This document shows positions 59,544 through 64,000 of a stretch of 64,000 nt of DNA, piece by piece; position 1 is the first letter of the stretch, and every line of letters begins with the position of its first letter. Below the pieces are notes generated by a model, which was not told the origin of the DNA, searched no databases, and saw only the letters and a program-made list of their open reading frames with translations. The position numbers and the translations under genes are program-made. Source of the DNA: Asparagopsis taxiformis (taxonomy: Eukaryota; Rhodophyta; Florideophyceae; Bonnemaisoniales; Bonnemaisoniaceae); contig JALQPE010001900.1 of the NCBI GenBank assembly GCA_030407315.1, positions 85,773 through 149,772 on the forward strand, in the 5' to 3' direction.

Positions 59544-62104
59544 GGCGTTGTTAGTCGAAGGAGTGGGTGTTTGGATGTGTATTGAGCTGGTTTGAGTGCT
59601 TTAGTGAGCAGGTCAGCGGGGTTTGAAGTCGTCGGGATGTGAGTTGGGAGGATAAAGTTGTTGTGTACTTGCTCGCGTAACCAGTGGTACTTGACGTCGA
59701 TGTGACGTGATTTGGGTGTCGGGAATTTGGCCTTGGCAGTCGTAATGGCTGCCGCGTTATCAATGTAGAGCGGAATGGGTGTGGGGATTGGATGGTTCAG
59801 GTCGGTGAAGAAGTTTGATACAGTGCGTAGCAGTTCTGTGGTGTGAAATGATGCCACATATTCGGCTGCAAAGGTTGAAGGGGATACGCTCCGTTGGCGT
59901 TTAGATTGCCAGGATATTGGGGCATTATTGTAGAAGATTATGGAGCCGGTCGTTGACCTGCGGGTGGAGGGGCATGCGGCGTGGTCGGAGTCTGAGTAGG
60001 CGGAGATTGCGGATGTGAAGTTGCGCGGGAAGGTGATGCCGGTGTCTTTGGTGCCTTTGAGATAGCGCAATACGCGAATGGCAGATTTCCAATCATGCGT
60101 TGTGGGTTGGTGTGCGGATCGGCTGAGGAAGCCTACGATGAATGAGATGTCGGGGCGAGTTGAATCAGCTAGGTAACGCAAGGATCCTATTACGCCTTTG
60201 TAGTCGTGGGTCTTTTCGTCAAGCGGTTTAGCCGATGTTGTGTCGGTGGTGATAAGCTCAGAGGCTATTGGTGAGGAGAATGTTTTGGCGTTGGTGAGGC
60301 CATATTTGTCGAGGAGCTCCTGGATGTAGCTTGGCTGTGAGATTGTGATGCCTTTGGTGGAGTGCGTGATTTTCCAGCCGAGGAGGTGTTGTACCCTTCC
60401 CAGGTCTTTGAGTTTGTATTTTCGGGAGAGTTGATTTTTCACCTGGTTAGACAGCGGGGTGTGGTTAGTGACCACGAGGAAATCGTCGACTGTAATAACG
60501 AGTAGGACAAAATGTTGTGGGTTTTTGTTGCTGTGAAGGATAAAGGAGCACGGATCGGATGGGAGCCGGGAAAAATGAATGCTGGTCAGGTAAGCAGCCA
60601 AACCGTCGGTGAATATTTTGCATGCCTGTCGGCATCCATACATATTTCCAGTGAGTTTTGCTACGTGGTCAGGATATCGTTCAGAACCGTCAAATTGTCT
60701 TGGTTGACGTACGTAGATATCGCGATCTTCTGTGAACTTTTCGTGTAGAAAAGCCGATTCTAGGTCCCAGTGAAATGTGGAATAGTTATGGGCGGCGGCG
60801 AGAGCGAGCGCAGCGCGGACGCTGTCTCGGTTTGCTACAGGACTTGAGAGGTCGGAAGCGTCGTAGTGGATGCCTTCGATTTGGCGGTCGCCGCGTATTG
60901 TGCATCTGGCTTTGCGTAAAATGGGTTTGCCGCTGCTGTCTTTTTTGACGCGGAGTACTGTTGTGGTGGGGAGTAGTTTTGTGTTTGCCGGTAGTGTGGA
61001 CCGGTGGACGTATGTTAGCGTGCCGCGTTTCTCCAGTCCGTTGACCTCTTTGTTATATGCGATCGCCCATTCTTGTGCATCGGGTGCACGTCTTGCTTGT
61101 GCTAGTGTCTTGGGTTCTGTGAATGGAGGGGGTGTGGCGTTGTTTGCATGTGACGTGGCGACGGGGTCCGTGGTTGGGTCGTACGTGGAGAAGTCCTTGG
61201 CGCGACATCGTGTTATGTCGTGTGTTGTGGGATCGTAGACGATGTAGTGGCGGTAGTCATGACGACCAATGTAGTGTACGAGTGTGGCACGGGGTGCCAG
61301 TTTGTGTTTGGGAGAGGGGTTGTGGATGTAACCGGTTGTTCCGAATGGAAGGAGAGTGTGGACACTGGGTTTTGAGCCGAACCACATGGCAGCGGGAAGT
61401 TGTTTTGTAGCACTGTGGGGAGTGTGATTGTGTACGTCTGCAGCGGACAGTACGGCGTAGTCCCAAAGTTCTAGTGGGAGTTTTGAGGAGAGGAGTGTCG
61501 CCCGAGCTGTATCCATGATGGATCGGTTAATGCGCTCCGCGAGGGCGTTTTCTTGTGGCGTGTGAGGGATCGTGGGATGGGTAGTGATGTTATTCTGGTT
61601 ATAGAATTCTGTGAGGGACTTTGTGAAGAATTCTTTGGCATTGTCCGATGTTAGGTGTTCAATGCGATGGGGGGTGGTGTGATGGGTATGGTTGATGTGG
61701 TCTGTGATATGAGAAGGGGCGTCCGATTTTGCTGGTGTGCATTCGATGTGCAAATAACGGCTTCCTTCGTCGAGGAATGTTATGAAGTATCTGTTCTTTA
61801 GGAATGATTCAGTCGGGAGGGGGCCACAAATGTCGATGTGGACGTGGGTGCCAATCTGGCTGCGGCGGATAGTGCGGTGGAAGGGAGCGGCCGATTTCTT
61901 TCCAAGTGCGCATCCCGAGCATGTAAACGGTGGCGGTGTACGAAGAAGGGTCGGTGGCAAATTGTCGACAAGTTTGTTCTTGGCCATGAAGTGTAGTTTA
62001 ATGGGGTGCACGTGGTTCATTTTCATGTGCCAGTTGTAGTAGTCCCGTATTGTAGAAGGGAGATCTACATGGATTTTCCGTGTAGGTCTGCTGCGTGGTT
62101 CCAA
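59525..62104 (-). CDS. Integrase-RT-RNase H of element C
   Basis: 859 codons, opened by a TTG because the true frame enters through a shift near 62250. It has an H...H/C-x2-C pre-integrase region (C-S-G-C-A-L-G-K-K), an integrase with D-I-C-G-P, S-D-N-A-K-E and L-A-E-R-I-N blocks, copia RT with V-I-T-V-D-D-F (Thr in place of Tyr), and RNase H with S-D-S-D-H-A, S-W-x-S-K-R-Q and a D-V-K-Y-H-W...L-L-T-K-A-L end. It is complete apart from its start and stops exactly at the first LTR tip. Confidence 0.85.
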   Translation of the reverse strand: MEPRSRPTRKIHVDLPSTIRDYYNWHMKMNHVHPIKLHFMAKNKLVDNLPPTLLRTPPPFTCSGCALGKKSAAPFHRTIRRSQIGTHVHIDICGPLPTESFLKNRYFITFLDEGSRYLHIECTPAKSDAPSHITDHINHTHHTTPHRIEHLTSDNAKEFFTKSLTEFYNQNNITTHPTIPHTPQENALAERINRSIMDTARATLLSSKLPLELWDYAVLSAADVHNHTPHSATKQLPAAMWFGSKPSVHTLLPFGTTGYIHNPSPKHKLAPRATLVHYIGRHDYRHYIVYDPTTHDITRCRAKDFSTYDPTTDPVATSHANNATPPPFTEPKTLAQARRAPDAQEWAIAYNKEVNGLEKRGTLTYVHRSTLPANTKLLPTTTVLRVKKDSSGKPILRKARCTIRGDRQIEGIHYDASDLSSPVANRDSVRAALALAAAHNYSTFHWDLESAFLHEKFTEDRDIYVRQPRQFDGSERYPDHVAKLTGNMYGCRQACKIFTDGLAAYLTSIHFSRLPSDPCSFILHSNKNPQHFVLLVITVDDFLVVTNHTPLSNQVKNQLSRKYKLKDLGRVQHLLGWKITHSTKGITISQPSYIQELLDKYGLTNAKTFSSPIASELITTDTTSAKPLDEKTHDYKGVIGSLRYLADSTRPDISFIVGFLSRSAHQPTTHDWKSAIRVLRYLKGTKDTGITFPRNFTSAISAYSDSDHAACPSTRRSTTGSIIFYNNAPISWQSKRQRSVSPSTFAAEYVASFHTTELLRTVSNFFTDLNHPIPTPIPLYIDNAAAITTAKAKFPTPKSRHIDVKYHWLREQVHNNFILPTHIPTTSNPADLLTKALKPAQYTSKHPLLRLTTPTVRGD

Positions 62105-62263
62105 TTTACGTTTGTGTGCTGGTTTCCTTGAGGGGCGTTGGATTTTTTTGAAGCGTGGTGCGAATGATTTCTGAATGGGTGCGCGGAGGATTCGGCGGGC
62201 GGTCGAGGTGGGGAGGATTTTGTTGGAACGTTTAGGTTTGTTGGGCTTTTTTGGGAGGGTGGT

Positions 62264-63480
62264 TTAAAGTGCGTGCAGCGTGGGCAGATCCTTTTTGTAT
62301 GGGTCGAGAAGTGAACTCGTATAGAGCATTTTTCTTGCGAGGGATGATCGCAATGGTCTTTTTCGGTGAAGGTGCTTTGCCTTTCTTGGTGATGAAAGCT
62401 CGTTTGGATTGGAAGAGGACGTCATGGGTTTTGTGATTTGTCCAACGGATAAGAGGTTTTTATGGAGTTGTGGAGCTACCGAAACCATGTGTGGTGGGAG
62501 GGAATGTGATTTAGAGAGGGGGATTGAAAGTTTATCACAGTGTGTGATGGATTTGTGGGTACCATCGGCGATGACTGTGGTGTGGTTGGTCTTTTTCATT
62601 CCTGGTACGGGTGATGTAATGTACGATGGGTTAGCACCGGAGTCCAGGATGAATTTTTTGGAGTTGAGGTCACTTACGAAGTCTGACGTATCGGTGTCAG
62701 AGTCAGCTGTGTAGGCATTTTCCTGTGCTTGTAAGTGCGGTGGCGGTGGCTGGTGGGAGGTTTCAAAAGCAGATCGCTTTTCGGGTTTGTGTGGTCTGGC
62801 TGGGCGTGTGAGGTGAATTTGGCGAGCTCTGCAATGTTTCGTCCAGTGTGTAGGCGAACCGTGGAACGAGCACCACATTCCTGGGTGACTTGGCGGTGGG
62901 GCAGATTGGTTTTGCGAATGGTACCGGTGCGGGCGGAAGGTAGAATTGTGAAATGGTGTGTTGTTTGTGAACGGTTCCCATTTGCGGAATGTTCGTTTAA
63001 CATAGCTTCCTGTGGCCGATCGGTTTTTTGCAGGCTTCGGGTGATTAGATTGTTTGGTTATCTCGTCATGTTTCGTCATCATTGTGACGAGTTGAGAAAT
63101 CGTCAGCGGGTGGGAGGGATTGAGGTCGGAATAATTGCATATCATCTGGTTGAAGGTTGTCCAATCAGGGTGGTTTTCGAGGCCTTCGAGGATAAACCTG
63201 ATCGTCGTTTGCTCATTGGCGATTTCCGGATAGTTTGATCGGATCATTAACAAACGGACTTTTTCGTGTTGTGCATGATAATCATTAACAGTCATGCTTG
63301 AGGACCATTTGATCTGTTGTGCTTTGCGGCGAAGGCTGGAAGGGGAGTGTTCAGGGTGTGTGTCGGTTAATTTGATACGAATGCGATCGAATAGGAGGTG
63401 TACAGGTCCCTCGAGGTCTATGTCAGTGAATTGCTCGGTAATTTCCGGTGAGAGTGACATGAGTACGAGCAATTGTGCTT
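62264..63480 (-). pseudogene. Gag (rest) and protease of element C
   Basis: From about 63480 the frame continues gag (L-S-P-E-I-T-E-Q, then W-S-S-S-M-T-V-N-D-Y) with a W-C-S-F-H...H-C knuckle-like block and a protease L-D-S-G-A-N. Beyond about 62430 the coding path moves to another frame (H-D-V-L-F-Q-S-K-R-A block) until about 62250. Two single-base shifts in or near short homopolymers explain both changes. Confidence 0.75.
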
Positions 63481-63638
63481 GGGAATGTCCTGCTGTATGT
63501 TTTTTCGAGGTCTGCTTGGGATTCTGTCGCCGGTATTGCATGATGGAGGTAGTATGAGACATTTTGAGCGCGTGCAAAGTGCTCGATACACAATCGCCAT
63601 GGGATATAATTGGAAAAGTGCAGGGTTGGAATTTCCAT
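63475..63638 (-). pseudogene. Gag N terminus of element C
   Basis: ATG at 63638 (an earlier ATG is at 63686). The first residues contain the F-S-N-Y-x-x-W pattern typical of copia-type gag starts. The frame shifts near 63475 into the longer gag frame. Confidence 0.65.
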
Positions 63639-63872
63639 TGGCGGGTAACCGGGTGGCGTGGTTTGTGAGTGGGGTGTGACTGACATGTCGGATGATAGAA
63701 TGGCACTGATGGACAGGAACTTGGATAGTAGGGCACGGAGTTGGGCGGGAGGATGCGTCGCCGTAAAAATGGGAGTCGATTGTGTTGGGATTGGCGGGAG
63801 AATGCGTCGCCGTGGGGATGGTGGGCGGGAGAATGCGTCGCCGGGAGGGAGTGGTGGGATTCTTGGTAGCGT

Positions 63873-63886
63873 CTGGGCCGATAACC
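63873..63886 (-). promoter_or_regulatory. Primer-binding site of element C
   Basis: GGTTATCGGCCCAG directly follows the 5' LTR on the minus strand and matches the initiator tRNA-Met anticodon-arm complement GGTTATGGGCCCAG with one mismatch. Confidence 0.65.
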
Positions 63887-63996
63887 TGTGAAGATAATCG
63901 TCTGATGTCGTTTATTGTCGCCGCGTTGGTCGTCGGCGTGTCAATTAATATCAGTACTGAGCTGTAATGTTAGTGTAATGTATAAGTTATTCGTCA
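63887..63996 (-). repeat. 5' LTR of element C
   Basis: 110 bp, TGACGAATAACTT...CTTCACA on the minus strand. The 3' LTR proper matches it closely, without the extra tip. Confidence 0.85.
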
Positions 63997-64000
63997 CAAT

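Larger units (their letters stand above)
59370..63996 (-). mobile_element. Copia-type LTR retrotransposon C (frames broken)
   Basis: Minus-strand element with LTRs of 110 bp at 63887-63996 (5') and 59370-59479 (3' LTR proper). The primer site is next to the 5' LTR, and gag-pol is in four frame segments. It is related to element B (same gag style, T-V-D-D reverse transcriptase) and to the solo LTRs at 2.9, 38.9 and 40.9 kb. Its right LTR ends four bases before the window end, so target-site duplication cannot be checked fully. Confidence 0.9.

Overview
The window looks like nuclear DNA of a eukaryote with mostly intron-poor genes. There are no Shine-Dalgarno operons. Core promoters carry TATA boxes 70-80 bases before start codons, and at least four LTR retrotransposons are present together with solo LTRs, tRNA-like Pol III boxes and segmental duplications. 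A red alga of the Chondrus type is my best guess (inference from single-exon giant ORFs beside mixed copia/gypsy content; no marker gene proves it).

Layout. 1-5 kb: sparse, with a candidate small secreted-protein gene and a degenerate relative. 5-18.7 kb: a tandem duplication (about 5.03-10.87 kb and 13.56-18.70 kb) of an NLR/APAF-1-like gene. The first copy encodes an intact 1468-residue protein: Pro/Ser-rich tail, NB-ARC ATPase, a seven-bladed WD40 propeller plus degenerate blades, and a TIR domain at the C terminus. The second copy lost 616 bp of the ATPase but keeps an open WD40-TIR frame. 20.2-20.9 kb: a secreted Cys-rich protein. 21.3-26.2 kb: copia-type element A (minus strand, identical LTRs, intact 1491-residue polyprotein with a Tudor-like insertion). 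27-45.5 kb: a mosaic in which two segments (U1 and U2) alternate three times. U2 carries a TATA-driven 79-codon gene, and a fourth, diverged member of this small-protein family lies on the minus strand at 38 kb. The mosaic also holds a palindrome array, tRNA-like SINEs and solo LTRs with target-site duplications. 45.5-50.3 kb: copia-type element B. 52.7-58.2 kb: gypsy-type element D with a chromodomain. 59.4-64.0 kb: copia-type element C (minus strand).

Functional reading. The TIR-bearing NLR pair is the host system of most interest. By family knowledge, the ATPase should oligomerise on a signal sensed by the propellers and activate the TIR, which keeps the glutamate used by NAD-cleaving TIRs. 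The three copia-type elements share a primer site complementary to the anticodon arm of initiator tRNA-Met. Elements B and C also share an unusual 9-bp hairpin whose loop holds a second copy of the LTR tip. Elements B, C and D are interrupted only by apparent single-base indels, so they are either recently dead or affected by homopolymer sequencing errors.
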